64,000 bases of DNA from assembly GCA_035236585.1 (NCBI GenBank), contig CP141137.1, positions 42,058,057 through 42,122,056 of the forward strand. The letters run 5' to 3'. Below the pieces are notes generated by a model. It did not search any database. It was not told where the DNA came from and worked only from the letters and a program-made list of their open reading frames with translations. Of the stretch, positions 19,776-33,130 are shown one piece after another. A program made the position numbers and the translations under genes. Source of the DNA: Warburgia ugandensis. Taxonomy: Eukaryota; Streptophyta; Magnoliopsida; Canellales; Canellaceae. Position 1 is the stretch's first letter; each line of letters starts with the position of its first letter.

Positions 19776-21474
19776 TTCATCTTTATGTTGTTTGCATCAC
19801 ATATAGTTGCATGTAGTTCTCTTTGATTTTACTTTTCTTTGTACTAGTTTTGTAATCATGAAGCACACATACATCATAGGAATCATCTTAATTCATGTAA
19901 TTTTCATGCTTTCCTATCCATACTTTTATTTTACGTTCATTAGTTCATGTTTAAATTCCATGCACACTTCTTAGTACCTTCCTAGATTATAAATATGATA
20001 GTTCAAAAGTTCACATGCTTAGTTCTTACTTTGTACTTGCATGCATCTTAGAGTATTCAATGCTTCAGTCTATCTTAGAATTCCATCCTAAGTTTCTCAT
20101 CATAGTTGCAAACATCATGCTTTAATTGTTTTCCATGCATCATAAAAGCACACACACCCATTAGCATGCTTAGGTTCCACATACTCTTCCATCTCTTATC
20201 TTCACTACCCTTTAGTTTACACACATCTTTACCCCCCCTTTCCAGGATTCTCATCTCTAGCCATCCTACCATCTCACTGCACTTTCACACACATAAAACA
20301 TACACTCACACACTCTCTTAATCACATGCATGCTTCACTCTTTCATGCTTCTCCTTAGTTCTTTCTTCTTCTTCTTTTTTGAATTTTTTAAGGATTTGGA
20401 TTAAACAAAAAGGAAAAAGACCTTCTACCATTATATGGCAGCAAGGAGTCTTTTCCATCCTGGGATAATGGTTGAGAGAAATAACAAATCTTACCATAAA
20501 GTCCCTCCAATTTCTAGCTAAGGGCATCATGTTGAAGAGTAGGACCCCTTTCATGATAAACGACCTAGCTCCTTCATCTCCTAAGGCTGGAATTTGGTGA
20601 GTCCTAAGCCAAGGGCCACTATCACCATGTTAGATTCCTTTTGATCTATTTCATTCTTATGGTAGAAAGCTTCCTCTATGGCTGCCCCTAAATTAAGGAT
20701 GAATGACCTCTAATTGACTCCTTGTTTCTCTCCTTAAAAGCTACCCTCTTTCTTAAGAGTTTATAGCAAGGAGATGCCATGACTTGTTTTATACTTACAT
20801 TCCATATCTTCTCTTTACTTCTTTTAGTGGGTGGTGATCTTTTAGGAAAGGTATTAGGAACCTCTTCTCTTGGCTACCCTAATATGTCATTCCTAAGGAT
20901 CTTTAGATAAGATTTGACTTTTGGGATGTGGCATGTTGAGTTAAGGAGATGAGAATAGCTTGGTGGTAAATTTAGTGTATTATGGGTTAAAGAGAAGTAT
21001 ACGAGCTCCTGTTGAGTAACACAACATGTAGGCCCTATAGTGGAATTAAAGGCTGAGAAGAAGAAGCTTTACTTGCTTTCCTTCACTTTGCTTATGTGTT
21101 AAATTCTTGTAAATTTTTTATTAGTAAAATAGTTCCCTTCTTTTCCTAGTTAAATTGTTTCCTTTAATTTTTAGTCAGTTATAATTTAAAAAGTTTCTTA
21201 GTTCCTTAATTACTCTCTCCTAATTAGAGTTTACTTTCTAGTGTCTTAATTTAGAAGTTTAATCTAATGATTAGTCCTTTTAACTTTACTTATCATTAGC
21301 TTCATTTAGAAAGTTTAATTCTTCTCTCTTTCTAAGAATGATTGGTTAGGTTAAAGTAATATAACCTAAGTGCTAATTAACTCCATTAATCATAGATTCC
21401 TTGTGGGATTGATTAGTATTTTCCAATTCTATACTTCAATGGAGCCGTGCACTTGCGGTAATTATTTAGACACA
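19776..21474 (+). repeat. Athila/Tat-like LTR (family G1), left end unclear
   Basis: The region ends with a GGGATTGATTAG block, GCCGTGCACTTGCGG and ACACA at 21474, directly before a primer site. This ending recurs in families F and G. From 19776 to 20320 the text is rich in CATG/TTCATGC words, as in the G copies at 45180 and 49300. The stretch 20400-21000 resembles an upstream promoter part. No coding sequence was recognised. The left edge abuts the truncated family A LTR. Confidence 0.5.
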
Positions 21475-21483
21475 TTAGGTTTT

Positions 21484-21498
21484 TGGCACCATTATCGG
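21484..21498 (+). other. Primer binding site, Athila/Tat type
   Basis: TGGCACCATTATCGG follows TTAGGTTTT just after the LTR end. Athila/Tat-like plant elements usually have TGGCGCCGTTGCCGGGG here, which pairs with an Asp tRNA. The following CTCACAATGGAG matches the same point of the minus-strand G copy near 48730. Confidence 0.7.
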
Positions 21499-21589
21499 CT
21501 CACAATGGAGTTTTATTAAGATCTTGGTTATAATTCTTTACCACTAGTCATAGATTAGGTTTGCATATAGTTGGATTTGCATTCTTTTT

Positions 21590-22760
21590 TGTAACATCCC
21601 AGGTTTTCAAGCCTTTATTAATTTTTAGTTAAATAGTAGCAAAAATTTCCTTATTTTTGAAACATCATCAAAGTGATAATATATATGCAATTTTTAAAAT
21701 TCATCTTCTTTTTGGGAGTTACAATAAAACCTCCACATATATGTGAAATAATAATCTTCTAACTTATGATTGGTTAGACATACATGCCGCAAGATCTCCT
21801 ATACAGTCACAAGTAAAGTCACAATCAATTCAAATAATTAGGACAATCATACTACAATCATCCAATGTGTCAACAAAAGTCTTAAGTTAAGAACATTACC
21901 CCAAATGAAATCCTATACATGATTTCTAGTAAAAGAAACTATACTAAAAAGCATGTTCTCTTCATGTCTAAACTGCTCTTGACACCTTGACCTTCCTTGT
22001 ATCTCTTGCTCCTAAACTACCTGAAGTATCATATAAAATGTTCGTTTTAGGGGGGTCAGCAAAACAATAGCTCATAGTAGGGTGAAAAACTAATACAAGC
22101 CAGCATGCTAACAAACACACAAAAACCTATGTTCGCAAGGTCTTACTGTCACTTGCTGCTGACTACCGTGGCATCTATGTATGCTCGTAGATACCTGTAC
22201 TAACCATGACTCATCAGATCTCATGGGGGCTATCTGACTACCTCTTAGAGCACTTCCCTATGAGAATATACTCTTACTACCTACCATCTCCATTATAAGG
22301 CTGGTAGCAATATCATCTCAGAGGTCAGTGACCAATTGGACCTCCGAGCATAGAGTCTTTAGGACTTACAATGGAACGTAGCATGCCTACCTCAGGTCTT
22401 ATTGCTCCCCAGGAGTGGCCTCCTGTCTTATGGTACTCATAGAGCACCTAGCAAGTGATCCAGAACTTAGGAAACTCCCAGAGTGATTGCCCAAAACATT
22501 GATTAAAATTCATATCCACAAGGACTTACAGTTGCTCATAGAGTGGCTGCTTAAGCATCGGCATTCATCAGGGCTTACTAACCACTTGTAGAGTGTGCCC
22601 ACAAAAATATCAGTGAAATCATAACTCACGGCTCATAAAAGTCCATGTCTCATGGCTCAACACCACATTAGTGGTATGCATCGAGTATCAATGGAAACAC
22701 TATATTGGCCCCAAGTCTTCTGTCAAATCCATCGGTTCAAATCATGAAAATTGTGTGTCA
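21590..22760 (-). repeat. LTR of another Ty3/gypsy family (H), inverted, right end unresolved
   Basis: It begins TGTAACATCCCAGGTTTTC, the reversed-LTR start style of families A, C and D (TGTGAYRCCC...GGTTTTC). It interrupts the interior of G1. Inside are degenerate repeats of the type GACTTACAGTTGCTCATAGA at 22260-22620. On the minus strand an ATACTTCAGG wording lies near 22030, comparable to TTTTTCAGGATAG in family A. I could not find the other end, so how far it continues into 22760-24354 is uncertain. Confidence 0.45.
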
Positions 22761-24349
22761 TTGTGAAATGGTATGATATACATAGACGGTATATGTCTGG
22801 TGGTGCAAGATGCTTTATTTATGCCATTATTAACTTATAGTAAAGTTATTTAGCTGATGTTGACCATTCTGTTGTGTTTTAGAGAATGGATATTCTTGTA
22901 ACAAGAATGCATATCTATAGTATCATCTCTACTATTGTGCTCCAAGAAGAACTACATCTTGGAAAACTAAGGCTTGAAGGGACTAGACCTTGTGAGGCAA
23001 AGTCTCACCAGGGATTGGTTTACTACATTATTAATGTTTAATGCTTAGCGAGTTACAACTTAAAGATTAAGTCTTATGTGAATAAAATTTGATGACTAGA
23101 GCATAAGTATTAGAGCTTAAATGTATTATATATGAAGTATTAAAGATGCTTAGAATTTTAGGCTGAGGGAAATTTGGTATTTCCTACGCTCTAGCCTGAA
23201 TTACTTTGTACCCTTTCTTTAGTCTAGTTCAAATATTAGACTTGTATTACTCAACCCTCTAGTGAATTAGCGAGTGAAGTTTTTATCAATGGGTTCAGTT
23301 TAGCTCTATAATTGTTTAGAATTTTAACCTAATGGTAGTTTTGTAATTTTCTTTGCTTAGGATGATTTTCTATTTTTCCTTTAAATTTTTTAGCGTAAAA
23401 GTAGTTTCAAGTTCTTCATATCATTAGTAAAGAGGGTTATTAGTGGTAGCCACATTCCTAACTTGAAGAGGTTTAAATTTTAGAGATTTACCTTTGAATG
23501 GAATTCTAGAATTCCTAGATTTCCTTGTTAGTGCAAATTTTAAACATGAAGCTCTGGGACTGGAATTCTATGGACCTCGAGAATTCCAGTTCTCTTCTTC
23601 CCTCAACCATACCAGCAGTGTGGGAGAACTTAGGCATTGAATTTTCAACTTCTTCCCATGCCTGGCATTACAGTATGTTTGTAATTTTTCATAATTCACC
23701 ATCTACCCAACAGCTTCAATGATTTAAAGCATCAAAAAGACAATTCAAAAGATCAAGGCTCTATTTTCTGTTCACCCTGAACTAGGAATTTCTGCCATTG
23801 ATTCTTCAAGTTCGACTTAGCTCTTCCTATAGATTACTCAGGATAGTCAAAGGCAATGTAGAATTTCTTTTTTCAGTTTTCATTTCATTCAATTTTTATA
23901 TCAAAACAAATCAGGTGGAACCAACTAGACTTAGGAAATGGCAACATATCCTACATGTACTTGAGCAGGAAACAGTGCCATTTCCTTGTCTATTGGCCCC
24001 ACGTTATCAATCACACTCCTCAAAGTTTTGGGGTGTTTTTTCTTGAAATCCATAGCATGGAATGTGCTCTTTAAAACCCATGTCATATTATGTTTTATCT
24101 TGCATTAATTTGTGATATTTATAGGTGGGATCTGGGCGTTTTAGGCTTGCGAGTGAGACGAAAACTGGGTATGCATAGTCCCTATTCATGCATTGTCCCA
24201 AAAACAAAAACTATGAAAAGTATGCCAAAAGAGAACCCATATACAAATTTTTTGGAGAAATGGAGACTTAAGAGTGTGGCTAGCATGATGAACACCCACT
24301 GTTCACCATGAACCAGCAACCCTGACAGAAACAGAGCATGTTCAAAGCT
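22761..24349. other. No gene recognised; contains two strong palindromes
   Basis: This AT-rich stretch has short open frames (23525-23722, 23798-24046, 24090-24311), none with a known domain. It may be the rest of the inverted family H LTR, because it is split from 27203-28460 by the family A solo LTR. GGAATTCTAGAATTCC at 23500-23515 and a second hairpin at 23559-23590 are its only clear structures. Confidence 0.4.
23500..23590. repeat. Palindrome pair built on GGAATTC
   Basis: 23500-23515 is a perfect 16-bp palindrome. 23559-23569 (ACTGGAATTCT) and 23580-23590 (AGAATTCCAGT) are exact arms around a 10-base loop. The shared GGAATTCT core suggests the two arose from one sequence. The TTCTAGAA core also fits the heat-shock element pattern TTCnnGAA. 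Confidence 0.7.
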
Positions 24350-24739
24350 CTAATTGTAATGCCCGAGCAATTTACCCTATTTTTAACAAAAATTGCACTT
24401 TCTATAGGAAATAAACTATGTTGAATGTTTAATTTTATTTAAAATAGTAAATGAACGAATTCTACTCAAAAAATGGAATCCAATGCCTCAAAAATCACCC
24501 AAAATGGAGTTCGTATGAGGAAGTTACAGCCGTTTGAAGATAGGGGTATTTCTGAAAATAAAACAAAAAAACAAAAAAAATGTAAAAGGACGAAAAACGC
24601 AGGGGGCCGTTTTGATAACGGCACCCCCTGTCGTCTTCAACCTCAAGAACCCTCCAGAAACCCTCGATCCCAATTTTTCTGGAGGATTCTGCCACTGCCA
24701 AGGGCGGCACCGCCATTGGCAACACCGTCATAGCAGGGC

Positions 24740-24748
24740 TATAAAAAG
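24740..24748 (+). promoter_or_regulatory. TATA box of family A solo LTR
   Basis: TATAAAAAG followed by CCCCATCTCCCCCTCTCC matches the promoter at 18598 in sequence and position. Confidence 0.65.
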
Positions 24749-25231
24749 CCCCATCTCCCCCTCTCCAAAAACCCAAGTTTTCTGACGTTTTTCTAGCCGT
24801 TTGAGACTGGGGTTTCCGGCAAGATCGGAAACCCGTCTCCTCTGCTTTTTCCGGCAATGGCCAGGCCAAAGCCAGCCCGGCCATGGCATTCCCGTCTCCC
24901 CATTTCCCCTCTCTTCTCTTTTCCGATCTAGGCAATAGGGTTTCCACCTTGTGCGAGCTTTTTCGGCGAGTAGGAAGGTCCAGCGTGAAATGGGCACTTC
25001 CCAGGCTGCCCAAGTAAGACGTCCTTACCTCCCTTCTCTTGGTTCTTCCCCTTTCAGGCTAGATCCAGGCCGGATCTAGCATTCTCAGATGTTTTCCAGC
25101 CGGATTTCCTGGCCGAAAAATGTCCCAAAAAGGCTCAGACAAACCCTGCACAAGCCAAGCGTCCCAAGGATGCCAAGCACCACGTGCACCTGGGACTGGT
25201 CCTTGGGATGGTTTCCAGGTGTACGACAGTG

Positions 25232-25571
25232 CGTACATTGTCCCAGGTGCGGCCTTCAGGTGCGCACGTGACATGGGGCACGGGTCCTAGCTCAACTAGG
25301 GTGCACGGGGTGCCCTGAGAGTTGAGATGCGCCACACTACAAGGTGCATCCATGCGATGATGCGCATCATAGCACATCGTTTAGGCATGCTTGTGTACGT
25401 GCGAACACTATCCCAGGTACGGCCTTCGGGTATGTGCGCAACATGGGGCACAGGTCCTAGCTCTATCAGGATGCACGGGGTAACCTGAGAGCTGAGACGA
25501 GCCATGCTACAAGGGGCATCCATGTGATGATGCACGTCATAGCACGTCACTTGAGCATGCATATACGCGTG
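25232..25571 (+). repeat. 170-bp tandem duplication in LTR leader
   Basis: TCCCAGGTGCGGCCTTC at 25241 and TCCCAGGTACGGCCTTC at 25411 mark two copies exactly 170 bases apart. Each runs through GACATGGGGCACGGGTCCTA-like text, GATGCGC and CATAGCACATCG. The sister LTR at 18197 has one copy (about 19095-19270). The antisense open frames 25135-25377 and 25296-25604 are translations of this repeat. Confidence 0.8.
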
Positions 25572-27207
25572 CAAAACGCAGTCTCTGGCACGGCCTTTGG
25601 GCACGCACGCACCTAAGGCAGTCGCGGTTCAACCAAGATACACGGGTGTCCTGGGAACTAGGGCACGCGGACCTATTGAGACTTTAAAGTTAGATTAGAG
25701 GATAAATTATAGAATTTAACTATTGGAAAGTAGATCCATACCATAGGATCTAGCTTGACAATGAATTATGCAAAAACTAGGGACCCAATAGGCAAGACTA
25801 GCGGTCTAATGTCTAAATAGACTGAAATTAATTAGGACTCCTTATATCCATTTATACCCAGGAGTTTATAAATGAGACCTAGGGACGGGTTGAGTGCTAA
25901 AGGACGCGACTCTAAGAGACTTTGAGGTAGGTGCTCTATCGCTACTAGATTCTTTTAAAAGAAATATGATTGTTTTGCAAATACATGATTTAAGTATATG
26001 ACTTGTTTAGCATGCATGTGACAAATGCTTTATGCATAAGACATGTTTTGTATATACATTATGCATAGATCTGTTTTGCAAACTATTGCATACATTGCAT
26101 GATCTATGAGCATTAAGTTCTTGCAAAGATTGCATGTCCTTGAGGGTTGCCAAAAGATGCTGGAGTACCGAGGGCCAAGCAGTTGTGAGGGACCCAAAGA
26201 GGACAGGTTTTGAAAAGAGGTTTTTGGCTTATTTGATCTTATGTGATTTGGGCTAGTAAGCCCGTGGGTGCTATGCCGAGGGGTCTGGGTTGGCCACCCA
26301 GCCTGTACCACTACTAGGAGGAATGGGTACCACGCCCAAAAAGGGCATGTCCCTACGTCGACTGCATGTGGTATAGGGGGCTACCACTAGTGTCACGGCA
26401 CTGGGTCGATGTGTCATATGCTCGGTGGAGGCTATGACGCTGTCCTCAAGTACCCGGGGACCACACGACGGCGAGGTCATGGGCATAGTTGGACCCTATG
26501 GTTTATGGACTTATTTGCATTGCATGTGGCATGATATGAGGTTGGTTGACGATACCATACTAGATATCCATGAGTTCGATTCAGTTGAGCATCTGATGCA
26601 TATCTTTATGTTTATGATATATAATACTTTCGACTTGGATTATAATATTTCTTTATCGTTAGTATTTTAGTTTGACAATGGATTTTAATATCGATAATGA
26701 ACTTGAGTATTCAGACTTGCACATGTTTTGAACGAGCATATGATTTTAAAACATCTCATGTACTGCAAAACTAGTAGTGATAGACTCCTACTGAGTATAG
26801 CATATACTCACCCTATCCTTAACATTTTTCAGGATAATTCCATCCACGAGTAGAGGACATCTATGTTAGTGCTACGAGCAAGTGAATCAAAAAGGAAACA
26901 ATTATACATGTAAGTAAATTCTCAACCCTTTGGACATGTATTTGTATTTAATTACAGTTGGGCTGTGTGCTGTGACCAGATAGATCTGGGGAAAAACATT
27001 TATGATTTCTAAAGTTTTTCAAGAACTACTTTAGCTGTTGTGGAAGCAAATGACACTCGAGGTTTTCAAAATAAGTTTAAAACAAAAGATTTTTTTGCTG
27101 CATTGCATGGTTTTTATAAAATGGTTTTCAAATAGGGATGCATCCCACCTTAGGAATTAGATATTGCATTTAAAAATGCATGAGAAAACCCGAGTCGTCA
27201 CATTAAT

Positions 27208-28880
27208 AAATCTCGCTCAATCCATTAGAAATCCAACTATAAATTTGGCATTCATTCAATATAAACAAGTAGGATCATTAAGTAAGAGAAATACCACATT
27301 TTACACCATATTCAATCATCTTTTAAGGTGAAAAATACTATCATTGCAAGTTACTGGTTCAACCTTCAGGAAACTAGTAACTTGAAAGTTTGAGCACCAA
27401 ATTCACAAATTTTTTGGCTTGGCTAATCTAAGCTCCTATTAGTTAATCATCCAACTTAAATTCTCCTAGAGCTTTTGAACTACTGGTTCGTACCTCTATG
27501 TTTCTGATTTTATGAAAGCCCATTCTTCCCTGTGTGGAGCTCAAATTTGACAAAACTCCTCTCCAACTCTCTTTAAGATCAAACCCTTCTTCCTCCAGCT
27601 TCCATGCTATCCACGACCCTGCCTTACTTCCCAATCTCTTCTCCTTCTTCCACTAGCTCACTCAGCACTTTTTGGTTCATTAATGGCTGAAATTTTTTTT
27701 AGCTTGTGTTTAATTTTATACATTGGTTTTGATTTTTATGCATCTAAGAAATATACAACACATGGGGAGCCAGCTGCCCTTTGCTAGTGCCCCCATGTGA
27801 ATAGTCTAGATCAAATGGATCCAAACTAGGTCCACTTAAACCCCTAGATTTAACTATCTTGTTTACAATTATATCCTATTAGGGTATATTTTACAATTAT
27901 ACCTTGACCAGTAATTGATTAATTTTTACAATTCCAAGCTAATTAGTTGGAATTTCACCCTATGATTTGGATGTTATTTAGGTTAGTGTCTTCACCTATT
28001 AGTGGTCTTCCTAGCTCCTTAATTTATAATCAAATTGTATTTCAATTTCAAATTTTCTTTTGTAAAATTGCTTAAACTTAATTTAATGTAATTATCAAAT
28101 CTCCCATTCTCCTAGGAATCTTTGTTTCCAAATATCCAAATTAACTTAACAATCAAGTCCATTGGGTTAAATGACTCAACGCGCTCATTCTATTCTTCAT
28201 TTTTACCTTTAGAGCAATACCCTTAATCAATAAAATTAAATAAAAAATTACCCTTAATCAATCAATACCTTTAGAACATACTCTTATTCCTAAGAGTTTG
28301 ATACTTTCTTATTCTAATTATGTAAGAACTTGGGTGTGAATAAAACCTAGGAAGAAGATCTTCGGATAGTTTTCAATTATATATTTTATTTGTGTGGATT
28401 GTAGTGAGGTCAAAAGTGTATTTTTTATACATGACTCACTCAAAATTAAGGGCTATAATAATACAGGTCAAGGGTTGGCCATCCTAACTTGGAATAGGAG
28501 GTGGCCTATACATGGACCCACCCTTGTATAAGAATTCATATTCTAGGACCTTGCCATGAGCTTTCCTAAACTTCCTTTCAATTTCTAGCTTCGGTTTTGC
28601 ATAGAACTTTAATTTCTTGCATTATGAATGGTAGTATAAAGCATATAGGCATTTCATGATTAATTATTGATATTTTTAGGACCCTTGCATTAGAAAGCAA
28701 CTACTTAACAATGATAGACTAGGATTAGCTTATAAGTAATTACATTAGATTTGTAGCTTTTGTGCATAATAAGACATGTTTATTGCTTTAAAGTGCTTAC
28801 TTGTTGATTGAATTATGTGAGAATGCTTTAATGAATTAGTAAGGACACTCACCCCTACAAGATCAAGGGTGGATTTCATC
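27208..28880. other. No gene recognised; AT-rich repeat-derived spacer
   Basis: This region probably continues the sequence interrupted by the family A solo LTR. Near 28400-28464 the text ends ATAATAATACA, which could be an inverted LTR start, but no matching target duplication was found. The part just left of 28886 must belong to family E, because the family B target duplication joins it to 33605. Confidence 0.35.
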
Positions 28881-30154
28881 ACCACTATAACACCCCTAAC
28901 TTTTGTAAGGAGATTGAATAAATAATAAAATTGAAAGTTTCAAGAAAAATTAGGCTAAAATATTAGGGTTATTAAAAATGTACTTCTCATAGAAGTATAA
29001 TCAAAGGATAAGACATGTATAATTGAAAACATACTCAATGAATCCTTCAGAATGACTGTAAGCATAACAAATTCTGAATTCAGATGAAAAATCCTTATTT
29101 TTCTACATTTTTATGAACAAAAAGGGTAAAATGATAATTTTATTCATAACCGAGACCTAAGACATAAAAATTTAGAATGTATTTGGAAATACAAATCCAA
29201 TGCCACTAAGTATGCTCAATTATGAGTTCAGGGGAATAAACATTATTTTTCTTCATTTTTGAAATTAAAAGGGCAAAATGGTCTTTCCACACCTATGGGA
29301 CCCACAAAGGAATCCAATGACCAGAAAATGTGTAATCATGAGTCAAACCACTACCACTTGCTAGTGAAGAAAGGGGTGGTAGTGGGAATCCAATAAACAT
29401 TGAATAATAAAAAGAAATAAAACATAATAATTACACATAATCATGAAAGACACCCAAAATGCCCATAAATATCTCAAAAAAAAAATTAATTCCCCATGAA
29501 ATTCCCTAGTCTCCACCAAAATTTTAGCTCAAAACTCCCCCCATCTCTCTCTTTTCTTCCTCCTTTTTCCCTCTTTATTTCCTTTTGTTAGCGCGTCCAC
29601 AAATGCACCCGAGAGAATATTCCCCTTGATCCATTGAGCGCGTCTGTAGACACATCGTCCTCGACAAGTAGGGTCTTCACCCTACTACAGCTTTTCAATT
29701 AGACAATCTTCATGGACTGTTAAAACCTTAATCCACTACATCAAAAAGGTTTAGCACATCCAAATAGACAAAAGCCCTATACTTTTGCAACAATCAATGG
29801 AATATTTACCAGCCAAATTGACAAAAAATAGTAGCTCGATGACTTATAATCAGGCATCAATTTTCTTATCTTCTGGCCAAGTTTTTGGCCTTTGAACACT
29901 CCAGGGTAGGTGCATCTCCCCCCCTCTTTCTATTTCAGAATTTAGGTTGTGTTTTCTGGCCTCTAGGAGGTCTCCCCGGCCGTTGATCCATTGGAGATGA
30001 TGGATTAGGCAACAAGGTTGAGATCCACCATCTTGGACAGCTCAAATGAAATCTCTGAGCTATTGGATGGATTCTTGGGGCGCAAAAACCCCAGGAGATG
30101 AAATGTGGGCCGTTGATGGTCAAATATGGAGGAATTTGGTGATCGATGATCCGA

Positions 30155-30212
30155 CGTTACTGCTTATTCTAGGTGGTCACCTCCACCCGACCACCTAGAA
30201 TAAGCAGTAACG
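30155..30212. repeat. Perfect 24-bp stem, 10-base loop hairpin
   Basis: The left arm 30155-30178 (starting CGTTACTGCTTATTCTAGG) and right arm 30189-30212 are exact reverse complements. The loop is ACCTCCACCC. It lies in the LTR leader region of the family B solo LTR. The inverted sister LTR has no comparable stem at the matching place, so it looks private to this copy. Confidence 0.85.
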
Positions 30213-32163
30213 GTTGCAGGCCACTAGTTGTCCATGCACCTGTAAGCCCAGAATTGATCTAGGCTATCCAATTTTGTACTGAAACTTTATTTTTTCAATT
30301 AAGAGCTCAATATAGCTCTGATTTTAGACCTGAAACTTTCTATAGATTCCTTGTCACTTTGTAAGCTGTTGAACTCATGAAATGTATGTTTTAAATTGTA
30401 TTTATTAGAGATTATAATAAAAATCCATAATAACAACCTTGAATCATGATCAAGATGATCCCAAAATTGAAATCTGATCCGATGGATGGGTTCAGAGGAT
30501 CCCAAACCCTTAAAGATAATGATCACAGTAAATTTTTTGGGTTTCTAGATCAAGTAATTCAACAAAAATAGTAAGATTAAAATTTAGCCTTTAAAATAGG
30601 CTGAAATCCTATAACCCCAATTCTAATCTCAATTTAACTCCAAATTGAGATTGGTAAATTAGGTTGGATTCCTTTTGATGAGTAGAACCTACTGAACTGA
30701 GAAAACTTATGTTTTGATGCATGTAAAAAAAAATTAATAAAGAAAAGTATTACTAATTCTTATGATTAGTGAAATTTGGAATGATCAAACTATATAATTC
30801 TGATCCATTGATGATCTTGTGATTTTAAAACATGGAATCAATGGTTATAAGTGACTGATCTATGTTTAATTAAGAGATCTAGCCTTAAAAGTAGTGAGAT
30901 CCATATAAATGAATAGTAATCTCCTTGATCAAGTTGATCACGGCTGATTAGACAGTATGGATATGTTTTTAATGAAGGCATGAAGTTAATATCATATGAA
31001 TTTATGGACTAGATGATGATGATTTGGGATAGATCAAGATCTATGCCCATAAATTGGATAAAATGACTTAAGATCATCTTGATCAGTTGGATCAAGAAAG
31101 ATCAGATCATTTGATGAGATGCATCAATGATCTAATGATGAAATCACATTGAGAAGATATATTAGATCTAAAGAAAAATTAAAAGATCAAGATCTAAACC
31201 CTAAAAGAGATGAAAGATAAATAATGACCATTGGATCATGATGAATAGTTAAGGCATGTTAGATTTTCATTTGAATTATTAAATGTTATTATAATTTTCA
31301 TTTATTGCTTAGTAGATTTAATTGTGGATTTATTTATTTATTTATGCTTTAATGTTTATGTTATGGAAATTACATTGAAAATGTAATTAAATGAAATTAG
31401 AGTTGAAAGGACATTACATGGAATAAATGACATGGACTTAATGATAGTAAGGGCTATAGTTAGTAGGATAATATAAGGAATACCATTTCCTTGGCTATAG
31501 TTAGCAGAATAATGAAACTCCATGAATGGCATTTAAATATTCATGGATTTAATTAAAATTAATTAGAGAGAGTACTTAGGGTTAAAATGCTCATAGGAAC
31601 CTTATGAAAGGTTGAGTTAAGGTCACTCTAGTGGATGCTGAACATGGTGGTAAAGGGAGTTCTCTAATAGAGCCTCGCTCTTCCCCTACCTTTTATTGAT
31701 GTTTGTGAGGTCTAAATGCCTCCTTACATGAGGATTGAAGTAACCACTTTGTGTTCAACCATTCAACTAGTAAGCCTTAGCCAATTTGACATAAGAGGAG
31801 TTGTCTAGACTTAAGATGGAATAAGCTATCCTCAACCAGTAAAATATTAACTGGTTGAGTAATAATAATAAGAGCATAAAAGGTTAGTAAATCATCTAAT
31901 CCTAATAAAAATTGTAAATAGATAAGGAAGATCAAACAAGATCCAAGAGAGATCTTGAAAGATCACAAACAAAAAGAAAAGAAATATAATGTAGATTGTA
32001 GTATTTTCTTTGATTTTACTTATAGTGTAGATTGTGAACTTGGAAGATTTAAAACCTTGATCATATATGATTCAAGGAAAGTTAGGGCATCCCTCATAGG
32101 ATAACCTCATGTAGAAAGAATACTTGTCTAGAAGAATAACTTTATATGTATGGTTGACAGATG

Positions 32164-32254
32164 TATGAATCAAGATCATGATGGAAAATATAGAGTTAAG
32201 ATATATGAATCAAGACCATGATGGAAAATATAGAGTTAAGATATATGAATCAAG
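32164..32254. repeat. 40-bp tandem repeat, about 2.3 copies
   Basis: TATGAATCAAGA starts at 32164, 32204 and 32244. The two full 40-bp units differ by one base (GATCATG/GACCATG), so the duplication is recent relative to the LTR. Confidence 0.8.
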
Positions 32255-33130
32255 AATGTATTAAGGATTCATGTGTACACATACATGATCTTTTGTCTAA
32301 AATTAGAGATCTTCATGATATAAGTATGCTTAGTACCTTAGCATAGTCATGATCCAATCACGTAATCCAACTAAGTGAACCAACCCCATGATCCAATTTA
32401 ATTATCTAATGACCTAATTAAATGAGGTGAAAGTAATGAGATGTGTAGTCTAAGGAAACCCTAAGAATAGGGCATAGAAAATATTCCAGCCTTAGTTAAA
32501 CAAACACATTGTCTGATATGTAAAATGTGTTTTACATACAAGCAGGGTGGCTTGTGATTTTGTTTTACACAATACTAGGATTGGGGATACTATGCTAGGG
32601 AAGCTATGAGGGTTTGGCCACCCGCTTTCTGAAATTTATATGATGGATACCATGCCCAAAGAGAGGTTAAAAGTTGGGTGGGGCAATCATGGGAAGGTCG
32701 CCACTGTGACAGCCATGGTCCTCCCCATGCAAACATGGATTTGTTATTTTCATAGTTGATATCAGTGGATTATTGTATAGTTATCCGAGTGTGCTGCACG
32801 GATTGAGACTGTGGCATAGTAGTCCTAATGCATTTTGCATTATGATGCACATATGATAGGCATAATGTAATTCCATGGCATGATGAGATGCCACTACATG
32901 AGTTCCTGGAAAGAAAATCCCCATATGAGAATTGGCTGAATATTGATCTCCTAAGTGGAAGTACAGCCTGGGGCAGGAACAAGTTTTGAGCAATTTTCAC
33001 TATTTTAATAGATTTATCCTATACTACATGTATACTCTATGTTGAGATAACTCATGAGTAGATAACCATGATGGAATAATGACTAAGGTAAGTATTCTTA
33101 TATTAGTGAAGTAGTATATTTTGGTATCTC

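Larger units (their letters stand above)
24350..27207 (+). mobile_element. Solo LTR, family A, with near-perfect target duplication
   Basis: The LTR is 24355-27202: it starts TGTAATGCCCGAGC and ends AACCCGAGTCGTCACA. The flanks are CTAAT (24350-24354) and TTAAT (27203-27207), matching in four of five bases, the difference being C/T. It is the most complete family A LTR in the window (2,848 bp). It contains the U3 module, TATA box, GC-rich leader with a tandem duplication, and the hairpin at 26792-26810. No interior is attached, so it is a product of LTR-LTR recombination. Confidence 0.88.

Noticed and set aside
25135..25604. Tandem-repeat protein suggested by two similar antisense frames
   Set aside because: They are the two copies of the 170-bp LTR duplication, not a gene.
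28400..28470. Right end of the inverted family H LTR at ATAATAATACA
   Set aside because: The five bases after it do not match those before 21590, and the intervening text could not be aligned to an LTR.
32164..32254. Possible CRISPR-like direct repeats
   Set aside because: The 40-bp units are contiguous with no unique spacers, and the context is a plant LTR.
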